DNA of 64,000 nucleotides from positions 24,460 to 88,459 of the forward strand of contig JAVBQA010000037.1 in assembly GCA_031549325.1 (NCBI GenBank), given 5' to 3'. The notes beneath the pieces are model-generated. The model saw nothing but the letters and a program-made list of their open reading frames with translations, made no database searches and was not told the DNA's origin. This DNA is from JAJDGF01 sp031549325 (lineage in GTDB: Bacteria > Bacillota > Clostridia > Christensenellales > Aristaeellaceae). Both the position numbers and the translations under genes were made by a program. This document shows, piece by piece, positions 24,208 to 32,404 of this stretch; position 1 is the first letter of the stretch; each line of letters starts with the position of its first letter.

Positions 24208-24256
24208 CTCCGTTCTATCTTGTTTTTGTTTGTGAATGCCTTGTGAGAACCCATTC

Positions 24257-24284
24257 ATTATAGTCCGATTGTGCGCAATGTCAA
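24257..24284 (-). promoter_or_regulatory. Consensus sigma-A promoter of the KimA-like gene
   Basis: On the minus strand, TTGACA (24279-24284) and TATAAT (24257-24262) are both perfect, with a 16-base spacer. Transcription should begin near 24250, giving a short leader. Confidence 0.85.
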
Positions 24285-24336
24285 CCACATTCTGGCGTGA
24301 AAAGGGATAAGTCCGCGTTGCGCCGCAATTGTTACG

Positions 24337-24361
24337 AAAAAGCAGCCCATTGCTGAGCTGC
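24337..24361 (-). terminator. Intrinsic terminator of the secreted-protein gene
   Basis: On the minus strand GCAGCTCA-GCAA-TGGGCTGC forms 8 bp (one G-U) closed by a GNRA tetraloop and followed by five T. Confidence 0.85.
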
Positions 24362-24388
24362 CTCCATTGCTGCGCTGCCGTGCGGGCG

Positions 24389-25033
24389 TCATGGCTGTAG
24401 GTAGGCGATTACCTGCTCGATCTCGTCCTTGTGATCCCGCGTCCATTGCACAAGCTCCGCGTCCGTTTCAAGCCCGAGCTTTTGCTTGGCGTAAGCGTTG
24501 GCGAAAGCGGCCTGTGCCTCGGGCAGATCCATCGACAGCAGCACCGGCACCGCCAGGTTGCCATAGATGTCCAGCGCCCGGCGCTTCTCGGCGTCGCTCA
24601 TGTCCGAGGCCACAATCGCGCCGACGTCTTGGGGAACGGTTGCGCGAAGGCTGGCCCAGTAGTCGGCAAACGATTGCCCGGCGGCCTGCGCCTTCTGCTT
24701 GATGGCGTCCACGTCGATGCTGGACAGCTTTTCGAGCAGCGTCTCGTAGGCCGTCTTGATGTCGTCGCCCACGTTGCCGCTTTTGAGGTAGGCCTCCAGC
24801 TCCAGGAGCGCCTGCCAGCCTTTGTCCTTCAGCTTCGCCACGTCCTCGCTGTTTTCGAGGTAGTTCTTCAGGTCTTCGCTGAAGGCGCCCATGCTGGCCC
24901 CAAAGTCCGAAAAGAAGTCGCCCAGCGCCTCGCCTGCCTGCTTCATGTCATCTGAAAAGCCGCCTTGCGCGAAGCCCGCCATGGGATTCAGCAAAAGGAA
25001 CATCGCCAGAAAAAGGGGAATGAGTTTCTTCAT
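24389..25033 (-). CDS. Secreted helical protein of unknown function
   Basis: A 214-residue precursor with a signal peptide (MKKLIPLFLAMFLLLNPMAGFAQ, probable cleavage after FA-Q; no lipobox Cys). The mature part is rich in Asp, Glu, Ala and Leu and predicted mostly helical, with heptad-like stretches such as DDMKQAGEALGDFFSDFG and YETLLEKLSSIDVDAIKQKA. No domain or catalytic motif is recognised. It has its own promoter and terminator, so it is a single-gene unit between the KimA-like gene and the sugar operon. Confidence 0.75.
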   Translation of the reverse strand: MKKLIPLFLAMFLLLNPMAGFAQGGFSDDMKQAGEALGDFFSDFGASMGAFSEDLKNYLENSEDVAKLKDKGWQALLELEAYLKSGNVGDDIKTAYETLLEKLSSIDVDAIKQKAQAAGQSFADYWASLRATVPQDVGAIVASDMSDAEKRRALDIYGNLAVPVLLSMDLPEAQAAFANAYAKQKLGLETDAELVQWTRDHKDEIEQVIAYLQP

Positions 25034-25091
25034 GTCATCACACCTCGCTTATCTGCGGGATTGCCCATGCATTAGCCCACTTTGCCTCTCA

Positions 25092-25120
25092 ATCATACAC
25101 CAAAAGCGTCTGTTTCACAA
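25092..25120 (-). promoter_or_regulatory. Sigma-A promoter of the secreted-protein gene
   Basis: Minus-strand TTGTGA (25115-25120) and TATGAT (25092-25097) are 17 bases apart, about 55 bases before the start codon. The remainder of the 25034-25317 gap holds no gene. Confidence 0.5.
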
Positions 25121-25265
25121 GAGAAAGGATGTGTGTGTCCGCCGGGCCGCCGCGGTGGTGGCCGGACAGGCCCGTTTGTGATGCCGGCGGGCGATTGCCT
25201 CGCGCAGGGGTTTGCCTGGGTGCTCCGCGCAGAAGTCGCCGATGCGGGAATGTTTGCGGCGGAGC

Positions 25266-25303
25266 AAAAGAGACCCGCGCCGGCTAAGGCGCAGGTCTCT
25301 TTT
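25266..25303 (-). terminator. Terminator at the end of the first sugar operon
   Basis: AAAAGAGACC pairs with GGTCTCTTTT, with an inner GCGCC/GGCGC stem, 15 bases after the binding-protein stop. T-runs on either strand make it potentially bidirectional. Confidence 0.85.
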
Positions 25304-25317
25304 GCGCGTGGGGAAAC

Positions 25318-26241
25318 TTACTTCACGTCGGACGCTTTGATCAGCTTGACGGGCGCGAAGATTTCGCGGGCTTCCGCGTTGCCGAAGGTCAGCGTCTCGC
25401 CCTTGATCAGTTTGTCAGCCAGCTCGGCGGTCAGCTTGCCCATGCCCTCCGGATCCTGGGCAACGGTGGCGGCCATGGTGCCGGCTTTCATGGCGTCGAT
25501 GGCTTCGCCGTCGCCGTTGAAGCCGATGACGATTACGTCGCTGCGGCCCGCATCGGCCAGCGCGTTCGCGGCGCCCACGGCCATCGGGTCATTCTCGGCA
25601 AACACGGCCACGATGTCCGGGTCGGACGCCAGCAGATCCTGCATGATGGTGTAGCCCTCGTCGGACTTGCTGTGGCCGGACAGTTCCTTCACCACGGTGA
25701 AGCCGGCGGCTTCGATGTTGGCCTTGAAGCCTTCGCCGCGACGGATCGCGTAGACGGCGCTCGGCTCGCACTTGATGATGGCGACCTTCTTGCTGCCCTG
25801 GTTCGCGCCCAGCAGCTCGACGGCGTAGTCGGCGCCCTGCTGGCCGCCCTGGTAGCAGTCGGAGATCACGATGGCGTTGTAGTCGGTGCCGCCGCCGCCG
25901 ATGTCATCCACGATCACAGGCACGTTCTTGGCCTTGGCAGCCTCGATGATGGAGGACAGCGCTTCGGGCTTGCAGGGGGAGATGATCAGCGCGGCCACGC
26001 CCTGGTCGATCAGGTTGATTGCGCCGGTGACCATCTGGGTCTCATCGCTCTTCTGGTCGTGCAGGATGTAGTCATAGCCCAGCGCCTCGACGCCTTCCTT
26101 GGTGCCCTTTTCCATGTTCTGAAAGAACTCGTACTGCATGTCATACACCGAGAAGCCGATGGTCTTGTCGGCAGCCAACGCCAGGGAGGAGAACGCCAGA
26201 GTCAGGATGACGCACAGGATCAGGGAAACGATCTTCTTCAT
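25318..26241 (-). CDS. Sugar ABC transporter substrate-binding protein (RbsB-like)
   Basis: Type I periplasmic-binding-fold protein that captures a sugar outside the membrane. The 307-residue precursor has a signal peptide ending at SLALA-ADK and no lipobox Cys near the cleavage site. Family landmarks are IGFSVYDMQYEFFQNMEKG at the start, VIVDDIGGGGTDYNAIV near residue 110, RRGEGFKANIEAAG near 170, and AVFAENDPMAVGAANAL and VIGFNGDGEAIDAM near 220-240. It is the last gene of the operon and a hairpin precedes it, probably allowing higher expression than the permeases. The sugar is unknown; the operon's isomerase suggests a pentose or deoxyhexose. Confidence 0.9.
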   Translation of the reverse strand: MKKIVSLILCVILTLAFSSLALAADKTIGFSVYDMQYEFFQNMEKGTKEGVEALGYDYILHDQKSDETQMVTGAINLIDQGVAALIISPCKPEALSSIIEAAKAKNVPVIVDDIGGGGTDYNAIVISDCYQGGQQGADYAVELLGANQGSKKVAIIKCEPSAVYAIRRGEGFKANIEAAGFTVVKELSGHSKSDEGYTIMQDLLASDPDIVAVFAENDPMAVGAANALADAGRSDVIVIGFNGDGEAIDAMKAGTMAATVAQDPEGMGKLTAELADKLIKGETLTFGNAEAREIFAPVKLIKASDVK

Positions 26242-26276
26242 GATGGTAACCTCTCCTTGTTTTTGGATTATGCAAA

Positions 26277-26293
26277 GGCCGGATTCTCCGGCC
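26277..26293 (-). repeat. Intercistronic hairpin before the binding-protein gene
   Basis: GGCCGGA-GAA-TCCGGCC on the minus strand, 10 bases after the permease stop and 36 bases before the binding-protein gene. Such hairpins often stabilise or separate the binding-protein message. Confidence 0.5.
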
Positions 26294-26302
26294 GATACAC
26301 CG

Positions 26303-27334
26303 TCAGGAACGGGCGCGCGCCGCCTCGAGCCGGGCGTTGCGCTTGACGCGGCGGGTTTCGATCAGCTGGCGCACGCCGTTGATGGAGAACGCGCCGAGCA
26401 GGATGAACCCCTGCACCACGCGCTGCGCAAAGCTGTCCATCTTGAAGGCATTCATGCCGGCAGTGACGGTGACCAGGAAAATCGCCGCCACGATGGTGGT
26501 GAAGATCGAGCCCTTGCCGCCCGCGAGCGACGTGCCGCCCAGCACCACGGTGGAGATGACCACAAACTCGAAGCCGGTGCTCATGCCGGGATTGGATGAG
26601 CCCAGGAACGAGGCGTTCAGTATCGTGGCCAGGCCCACGAACACACCCACCAGCGTAAAGATCAGGATCTTGGTTCTGTCTACGTTGATGCCGGAGATCT
26701 TGCTGGCCGAGACCGAGTTGCCGATCGCCAGGCAGTGACGCCCAAGGCTGGTTTTCCGCAGGATCACCGTGCCCAGAATGGCGCACACGATCAGAATCCA
26801 GAACGACACCGGCAGCCCGATGAGCGAACCCATGCCCAGCGTTCTGAACAGCCCGTACTGTTCCTTGGAGACGATCTGGTTGATGATCGTCGGGTTGCCG
26901 GCGCTGACGATGAACGCCAGCGCGCGGTACACGTACATCGTGCCCAGCGTCGCGATGAACGCCGGGATGCGCAGCTTCGCGATCAGCACCCCGTTAAACG
27001 CGCCCAGCAGCACGCTCAGCAGGATGACCGCCAGAATGGCCAGCGCGATCCCGAGATAGCCCAGGGCGGGGGAGAGCACGGACAGCAGCAGCGTGAACAC
27101 GCACGCCAGCAGCGCCATCATCGACGCGATGCTCTGGTCGAAATGCTTGCTGGCGATGCACAGCGTCATGCCGATGCCGCAGATGCCGGAGAAGGACGCC
27201 TCACGCAGAATCGAGAGATAGATGTCCGCGCCGCGGAACGTCTTGTTGGTCAGGATCAGAACAAGCCACAGCGCGATCAGCGCGTACAGGATGCCCAGCT
27301 CTCGAAGGTTGATTTTTTTCAGCAAACCCTTCAT
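26303..27334 (-). CDS. RbsC-type sugar ABC transporter permease
   Basis: Integral membrane permease of 343 residues with about nine to ten transmembrane segments. It carries the ribose/galactose permease signature around GGTSLAGGKGSIFTTIVAAI near residue 270 and the early SGICGIGMTLCIASKHFDQSIASM segment. It is the second of two tandem permeases and probably pairs with the preceding one as a heterodimer. AAGGAGG lies 11 bases before the ATG, within the end of the upstream gene. Confidence 0.9.
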   Translation of the reverse strand: MKGLLKKINLRELGILYALIALWLVLILTNKTFRGADIYLSILREASFSGICGIGMTLCIASKHFDQSIASMMALLACVFTLLLSVLSPALGYLGIALAILAVILLSVLLGAFNGVLIAKLRIPAFIATLGTMYVYRALAFIVSAGNPTIINQIVSKEQYGLFRTLGMGSLIGLPVSFWILIVCAILGTVILRKTSLGRHCLAIGNSVSASKISGINVDRTKILIFTLVGVFVGLATILNASFLGSSNPGMSTGFEFVVISTVVLGGTSLAGGKGSIFTTIVAAIFLVTVTAGMNAFKMDSFAQRVVQGFILLGAFSINGVRQLIETRRVKRNARLEAARARS

Positions 27335-27337
27335 CGA

Positions 27338-28306
27338 TTACAGCGCCTCCTTCCGCAGTTCCTGGATGCCGCTGATCGCCAGCGCCCCGAGCAGGATCAG
27401 CCCGATCGCCAGCCGCTGGAACTCGTCGGACAGGCCCAGCATGTTGAGGCCGTTTCGGATCAGCGCCAGCAGGATCGCGCCGATGAGGGATCCCCAGATG
27501 TTGCCCTTGCCGCCCGCGAGCGACGTGCCGCCCAGGATGGTGGCCGTGATGACGTCCAGCTCGAACCCGTCGCCCAGCACCGCCGCGCCCTGCATCAGCT
27601 GGGACGCGCGAATCAGGGCAGACAGCGCGGCCGTCACGCCCGTGACGACGAACACGATGATCAGCGTCCTGTCCACCGGAATGCCCGACGTGCGCGCGGC
27701 GCCCTCGTTACTGCCGATCGAGCGCACAAACACGCCGTAGCGCGTGTAGCGGTAGATCAGGTATCCGATCAGGAAGATCAGCACCATCATCAGAAGCGGC
27801 ATCAGCTGCACTTGCTGGCCGAGCACATCCACGTTTTGCGAGAAGATCTTCGCCTCGGGGTTGCTGGTCCGGTTGATCATCTGTTTGGTGCCCTGCGTAT
27901 AAAGCAGCGCCACGCCCTTGAAAATCATGCCCATCGCGAGCGTCGCCACAAAGGTCTGGATTTTCAGCTTGGTGATCGCCAGCCCGTTCAGCACGCCGCA
28001 AATGGCGCCGACGAGGATCGTCAGCAGCGTGGCGGGAATCAGCCCGATCAGCGGCAGGTTGGCCGCAAACACGCAGGTGGAGAGTCCGAGGATCGAACCG
28101 ATCGAAAGGTCAAATCCACCGGAGCAGATCGCGAAGGTCATACCGCAAGACGCGATGCCGATGATCGCCGAGCGGGAAAGCACCGTCAGCAGGTTGGTGG
28201 CCGCCAGCGTCTGCGGCTTCAGGACGGCGAACACGGCCAGCGTCACGCCCAGGATGATGAAGATGCCAAACTGTTCCCAGCAGGACCAGAATCCCCGGCG
28301 GCTCAT
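27338..28306 (-). CDS. RbsC-type sugar ABC transporter permease
   Basis: Membrane permease of 322 residues, paralogous to the next gene. Landmarks are IGIASCGMTFAICSGGFDLSIGSILGL (the conserved DLS...G loop that contacts the ATPase), NGLAITKLKIQTFVATLAMG, and ATILGGTSLAGGKGNIWGSL near residue 255. The start overlaps the ATPase stop by 4 bases (ATGA) and the next permease follows after 3 bases, so the transporter genes are tightly coupled. Confidence 0.9.
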   Translation of the reverse strand: MSRRGFWSCWEQFGIFIILGVTLAVFAVLKPQTLAATNLLTVLSRSAIIGIASCGMTFAICSGGFDLSIGSILGLSTCVFAANLPLIGLIPATLLTILVGAICGVLNGLAITKLKIQTFVATLAMGMIFKGVALLYTQGTKQMINRTSNPEAKIFSQNVDVLGQQVQLMPLLMMVLIFLIGYLIYRYTRYGVFVRSIGSNEGAARTSGIPVDRTLIIVFVVTGVTAALSALIRASQLMQGAAVLGDGFELDVITATILGGTSLAGGKGNIWGSLIGAILLALIRNGLNMLGLSDEFQRLAIGLILLGALAISGIQELRKEAL

Positions 28307-29811
28307 GGGGTCACCCCCTCGCTAAAATATTGCTCAGAGCCGGTCGCGCAGCGCATGATCAGGTTTTCGTCCATCTCATCGCGCAGGATGTTGCCCGTGA
28401 TACGCCCCTGGAACACCACGAGCGTCCTGTGGCAGATCGACATGATCTCGGGCAGCTCCGAGGACACCACCAGGATCGCCAGGCCCTTCCCGGCCAAACT
28501 CGACAGCAGCGCGTAGATTTCGGCTTTCGCGCCGACGTCGATGCCGCGCGTGGGTTCCTGCATGATCAGCACCTTGCACTCGCCGGCCAGCGTGCGCGCC
28601 AGGATAAACTTTTGCTGGTTGCCGCCCGAAAGGAACATGATGCGCTGCATTTCGTCCGCGTACTTCATGTTCATGGACTTGGTGTACTCGTCGAGCAGCG
28701 CGCGCTCCTTCGGTTCGGAAATGATGCCGTGGTGGGCAATCTCTTTCAGCACATTCATGGTCAGGTTCTCGCGCACCGTCATCAGCGCGAAAATGCCCGC
28801 GTCCTTGCGGTCCTCGGTCACGTAGCCCAGCCCGTTGCTGATCGCATCCGCCGGGCCTTTGATGTCAATCTCCCGGCCGTTCAGCACCAGCGTGCCGCTG
28901 TCTTTTGGGAAAAGCCCGTAGACCGCGCGCGCGATGTCCTCGCGCCCACAGCCCATCAGGCCCGCCATGCCAACGACCTCGCCCTGCCGGAGCGAGAAAC
29001 TCACGTCCTCAAAAGCGCCCTGTTTCGTGAAGCGCCTGACCTCGAGCGCCACCTCGCCCAGTTCTCCGGCGGCGTATTTGTACAGCTGCGAGATGTCGCG
29101 CCCCACCATCATCGCCACCAGGCTGGGCTCGTCCATCTCGGCTGTGTCGCGCGTGCCCACGAACTGGCCGTCGCGCAGCACCGTGATGCGGTCGGACAGC
29201 TCAAAGATTTCGCGCAGCCGGTGGGAGATGTACAGAATTGTCTTGCCGCTCTCTTTCAGCTTGCGGATGATGCCGTACAGCGTGTTGACCTCCTGGTTGT
29301 TCAGCGCGGCGGTGGGCTCGTCCATGATGATGATTTCGGCGTTGTGGGACAGCGCCTTCAAGATTTCGACCATCTGGCGCTCGGACACCGACAGCGACGA
29401 CACTAGCGCCGTGGGCTTGAGGTTCAGCCCCAGACTGTCCACCAGCGCCTGCGCGTTTTGGTTGAGTTGTTTGTAGTTGACGGCCCCGGCTTTTCCCGGC
29501 AGCCCGGAGATGTAGATGTTTTCCGCCACGCTCAGCGCGGGCATCAGGTTCAGCTCCTGATAGATCACGCTGATGCCAAGCTTCAGCGAGTCCGAGATGG
29601 ATTTGATCTCGCACTCGGTGTCGTTGATGAAAATTTTGCCGCTGTCCATCTGGTAAAGCCCGCCGAGGATCTTCATCAGGGTGGACTTGCCCGCGCCGTT
29701 TTCGCCCACGATGGCGTGCAGCTCGCCGCGCTCCACGGACAGGCTCACATCCTGGAGCGCCTTGACGCCCGGAAAGCTCTTGCAGATGTTACTGGCCACA
29801 ATAACCGGCAA
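28303..29811 (-). CDS. Sugar ABC transporter ATP-binding protein (RbsA/MglA-type)
   Basis: Cytoplasmic ATPase with two fused nucleotide-binding domains, 502 residues. The first domain has Walker A GENGAGKST, the signature LSVSERQMVEI and Walker B IIIMDEPTAAL. The second has a degenerate P-loop region (GLMGCGRED), signature LSGGNQQK and Walker B LIMQEPTRGIDVG, as is usual for RbsA/MglA. The TTG at 29811 fits best: AGGGGG lies 8 bases upstream and the protein begins LPVIVASNICKSFPGV; a longer frame would add an unlikely Arg-rich extension. Confidence 0.92.
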   Translation of the reverse strand: MPVIVASNICKSFPGVKALQDVSLSVERGELHAIVGENGAGKSTLMKILGGLYQMDSGKIFINDTECEIKSISDSLKLGISVIYQELNLMPALSVAENIYISGLPGKAGAVNYKQLNQNAQALVDSLGLNLKPTALVSSLSVSERQMVEILKALSHNAEIIIMDEPTAALNNQEVNTLYGIIRKLKESGKTILYISHRLREIFELSDRITVLRDGQFVGTRDTAEMDEPSLVAMMVGRDISQLYKYAAGELGEVALEVRRFTKQGAFEDVSFSLRQGEVVGMAGLMGCGREDIARAVYGLFPKDSGTLVLNGREIDIKGPADAISNGLGYVTEDRKDAGIFALMTVRENLTMNVLKEIAHHGIISEPKERALLDEYTKSMNMKYADEMQRIMFLSGGNQQKFILARTLAGECKVLIMQEPTRGIDVGAKAEIYALLSSLAGKGLAILVVSSELPEIMSICHRTLVVFQGRITGNILRDEMDENLIMRCATGSEQYFSEGVTP

Positions 29812-29834
29812 GTGCGAAGCCCCCTTTCTTTGGA

Positions 29835-31334
29835 TTAAACAGTCACCGCTTCGATGCCCATTAGATCGGCGACCTTCTTGAATAGCGAAAGATTGCGCCC
29901 CACGCTCATCGCGAGGTGGTGGGTGGGCGCGTGCCGGAACCACTCGTCCATGTAGGCGTCCGGGTCTTTGCCGAAGCGCACATGGGTCTGGGTGTTGCCG
30001 ATCATCAGGATCGGGGCCTTGACGGCCTCACCCTCGGAGATGATCAGACGCAGCTTGCCGTTTTGCAGCTGGGTAACGCCCAGCATCGTCACGTCGCCGC
30101 TGATGACGTTCGCCTCGACGGACACGCCGCTGCCGCGTTTGCCGTGGTACACGCCCATGCCGCGAAGCACCGGCTTGCCGTCCGAAATCCTGATGTGGAA
30201 CGGGCCGTCGTGCCCCAAAATGATCGATCCCACATCATAATCGTTGGCCACGATCTCGCAGAAGCTGCCGCCTGTCCCGAGCAGATCGCAGATCTTCATC
30301 GCCAGGCAAGTCTTGATGTCGCCTTCGCCCGCGCAGGGGATGCCGGCGGCCGTCAGCAGCGAATGGCCCACGATGAACCCGGACTGCAGCTGCTCATAGG
30401 GATTGCCGTCCGCGCCGTGATAATAGTAACTGAGCGCGTCGAGCCTGTATTCCTCGCACATGCGCGCCTGCGCGGCGGCCACGCGGGCCGACCAGCTGAG
30501 CTGCTCGTCCGTCGGCTTTTTGGCGATGGGATCGGCGGGGGAGTCGCCCTCAATGCGAAAGAACTCGCGCATTTGCCGGAGCTTGTCCGACACCTCGGCG
30601 TCGGTTACCTTTTTCATGTTGCGATCCAGGTCGCACATCTCCAGCAGCTCCACGTGGACGCCCGATTGCGCCTGCAGCATCGCAAAGTCGGAATACATGT
30701 CCAGCATGCCGCTGTAGTTATTGCCCAGAAACCCGAACCGCGCGTGCTGCAAGCTGCGCTTCACGCCCGCCGCGCGCACCCAACCGATGATCTCCCGCCA
30801 GGCGCGCTTTGCCTCCGGGCGGTTTTCGGTGGCTTCGTCTGCAACGGAAATCGCCGGCGTGGATGGCAGCCCCAGCAGCCCGCTGACGGTCCGAAACGGA
30901 ATGCCCGCGCGCTCCAGCGCGTTGCACAGCTCAGGCACCGGGCAGCCGACGCAGTGCGCCAGCCACTCACCGGTGGCGGTTTTTTCGTAGTTCATATGTG
31001 GCGCGGGCTGGAGGTTCAGGATGAGCAGCGGCGCCTTGCAGATCTGATGCACCGGCAGCGCGGACGCGCTGGTAAAATAGGTCGCGCTGTGGCAAAGCAC
31101 GATGTCTGCATTGTGCGCGTTCAAAAACTCGCCGGCCGCGCGCGCGGAGGTTTCGTCGTCCACCAGACCGAAATTGCACACCTCGGCATAAGGCGCGAGC
31201 TTTTCTGCGATAAACAAGTTATAAGCGGTCAGCCGCTCTCGCAGCCCCTCAAACTGGTTCCAATAGGCCTTTAGTCCGGCGCTATACAACCCAACCCGCG
31301 GCTTTTGTGGCCGCGAACTCTGCGCGATGCTCAT
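29835..31334 (-). CDS. L-arabinose/L-fucose isomerase-like protein
   Basis: A 499-residue cytoplasmic aldose-ketose isomerase of the AraA/FucI superfamily. The N-terminal Rossmann-like part (RVGLYSAGLKAYWNQFEGL; ADIVLCHSATYF) and the C-terminal barrel are both recognisable. Candidate Mn2+ ligands lie in CAGEGDIKT, FCEIVANDYDVG, GHDGPFH and the C-terminal APTHHLAMSVG. It is first in the operon with the Rbs-type transporter and so probably acts on the imported sugar, but true AraA enzymes differ enough that the substrate is left open. The ATG at 31334 has GGAGG 11 bases upstream. Confidence 0.78.
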   Translation of the reverse strand: MSIAQSSRPQKPRVGLYSAGLKAYWNQFEGLRERLTAYNLFIAEKLAPYAEVCNFGLVDDETSARAAGEFLNAHNADIVLCHSATYFTSASALPVHQICKAPLLILNLQPAPHMNYEKTATGEWLAHCVGCPVPELCNALERAGIPFRTVSGLLGLPSTPAISVADEATENRPEAKRAWREIIGWVRAAGVKRSLQHARFGFLGNNYSGMLDMYSDFAMLQAQSGVHVELLEMCDLDRNMKKVTDAEVSDKLRQMREFFRIEGDSPADPIAKKPTDEQLSWSARVAAAQARMCEEYRLDALSYYYHGADGNPYEQLQSGFIVGHSLLTAAGIPCAGEGDIKTCLAMKICDLLGTGGSFCEIVANDYDVGSIILGHDGPFHIRISDGKPVLRGMGVYHGKRGSGVSVEANVISGDVTMLGVTQLQNGKLRLIISEGEAVKAPILMIGNTQTHVRFGKDPDAYMDEWFRHAPTHHLAMSVGRNLSLFKKVADLMGIEAVTV

Positions 31335-31444
31335 CGTGCGACAGGCCTCCCTCTTGCAGACCGTGGATATTGTTGTTATAATTGGTCTGCGTGTGCTCAT
31401 CATTGAATTGACCAAATGTATCTTCTCAAGGGAAAATTCAGGTT

Positions 31445-31478
31445 AATGTGGCTATCATAACACATAATAAGCCACATT
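31445..31478. promoter_or_regulatory. Candidate operator between the isomerase and araC-type genes
   Basis: AATGTGGCT (31445-31453) and AGCCACATT (31470-31478) form a perfect 9-bp inverted repeat with a 16-base AT-rich spacer. It lies in the divergent intergenic region (31335-31537), ahead of the AraC-type gene. A TATAAC on the minus strand near 31374 may be the -10 box of the isomerase operon. Confidence 0.5.
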
Positions 31479-31537
31479 GCATTGGAGTTTGTTGTTCTTT
31501 TCTTGGAGAATATTGCTGCAATGAAAGGGCGAAGCAC

Positions 31538-32392
31538 ATGTATCTGGACTACAATCTGGACATCGAAAAGAAGTCTGTCTGGAAGATCGCGCACCCGGCG
31601 CAGGGCGCCGCGCCGTTCCCCTTCACGGTCAACGAGGCCGGGATTTTCTACGCCAAGCCGGGGTATTTCACGCAACGCGCCGAAAAGAACGACTATCTGC
31701 TGGTGTTCACCGCGGCGGGGACGGGCGAGCTGTCGTATCTTGGGCGCACCTGGCAGTTGGGGGAGGGTTGCGCATGCCTGATCGACTGCAACCGGCCCCA
31801 CAGCTACCGCACCGCGCCGGGCGAGCAAAGCAGCTGGGCGTTCTACTGGGTGCACATCGCCGGCCCGTTCGTGCGCCATTATTACGAGCTGCTGTACGAA
31901 AAGAGCTACCTCGTGCTGGAGGCAGGCATGGACACCGAGCTGATTGACTGCTTCCTGCGCATGCTGGGGCTGATCGACTATGCCACGGCGGCCTCCGCCT
32001 GTCTGTTGAGCCAATGCGCGGGCACGCTGCTGACGAAGCTGGTTTCGCTGGGCGGTGTGTCGGGCAATCCTGCGCAGGACGAGATCATTCCCCACGCGGT
32101 GGAGCATCTGAAGCAGCATTTCGACCAACCCATTGACCTGCCCGCGCTGGCGGCCCGGTTTGGGCTCTCGAAGTTCTATTTCATCAAGCGATTCAGCAAG
32201 CAGGTGGGCGTCACCCCCTACCATTACCTGGTCATGTACCGAGTGATCAAGGCCAAGCAGATGCTGCGCACCACCGACCACCGCGTCGGCGACATCGGGC
32301 GCGCCGTGGGCTTTGCCGACGAAAGCAATTTCTGCCGCACGTTCAGCCGCTTGACCGGCATGCCCCCGTCGGCGTATCGAAGAACCGATTGA
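31538..32392 (+). CDS. AraC-family transcriptional regulator
   Basis: A 284-residue regulator with an N-terminal cupin sugar-sensing domain (AGIFYAKPGYFTQRAEKNDYLLVF; SSWAFYWVHIAGPF) and a C-terminal double helix-turn-helix (residues 185-284) with LAARFGLSKFYFIKRFSKQVG and VGDIGRAVGFADESNFCRTFSRLTGMPPSAYR. Divergent orientation suggests it controls the isomerase/transporter operon, probably from the inverted repeat in the shared gap. The ATG at 31538 follows AAAGGG; an upstream extension would be Cys-rich and unlike the family. Confidence 0.9.
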   Translation: MYLDYNLDIEKKSVWKIAHPAQGAAPFPFTVNEAGIFYAKPGYFTQRAEKNDYLLVFTAAGTGELSYLGRTWQLGEGCACLIDCNRPHSYRTAPGEQSSWAFYWVHIAGPFVRHYYELLYEKSYLVLEAGMDTELIDCFLRMLGLIDYATAASACLLSQCAGTLLTKLVSLGGVSGNPAQDEIIPHAVEHLKQHFDQPIDLPALAARFGLSKFYFIKRFSKQVGVTPYHYLVMYRVIKAKQMLRTTDHRVGDIGRAVGFADESNFCRTFSRLTGMPPSAYRRTD

Positions 32393-32404
32393 GCCTGAGC
32401 TTTG

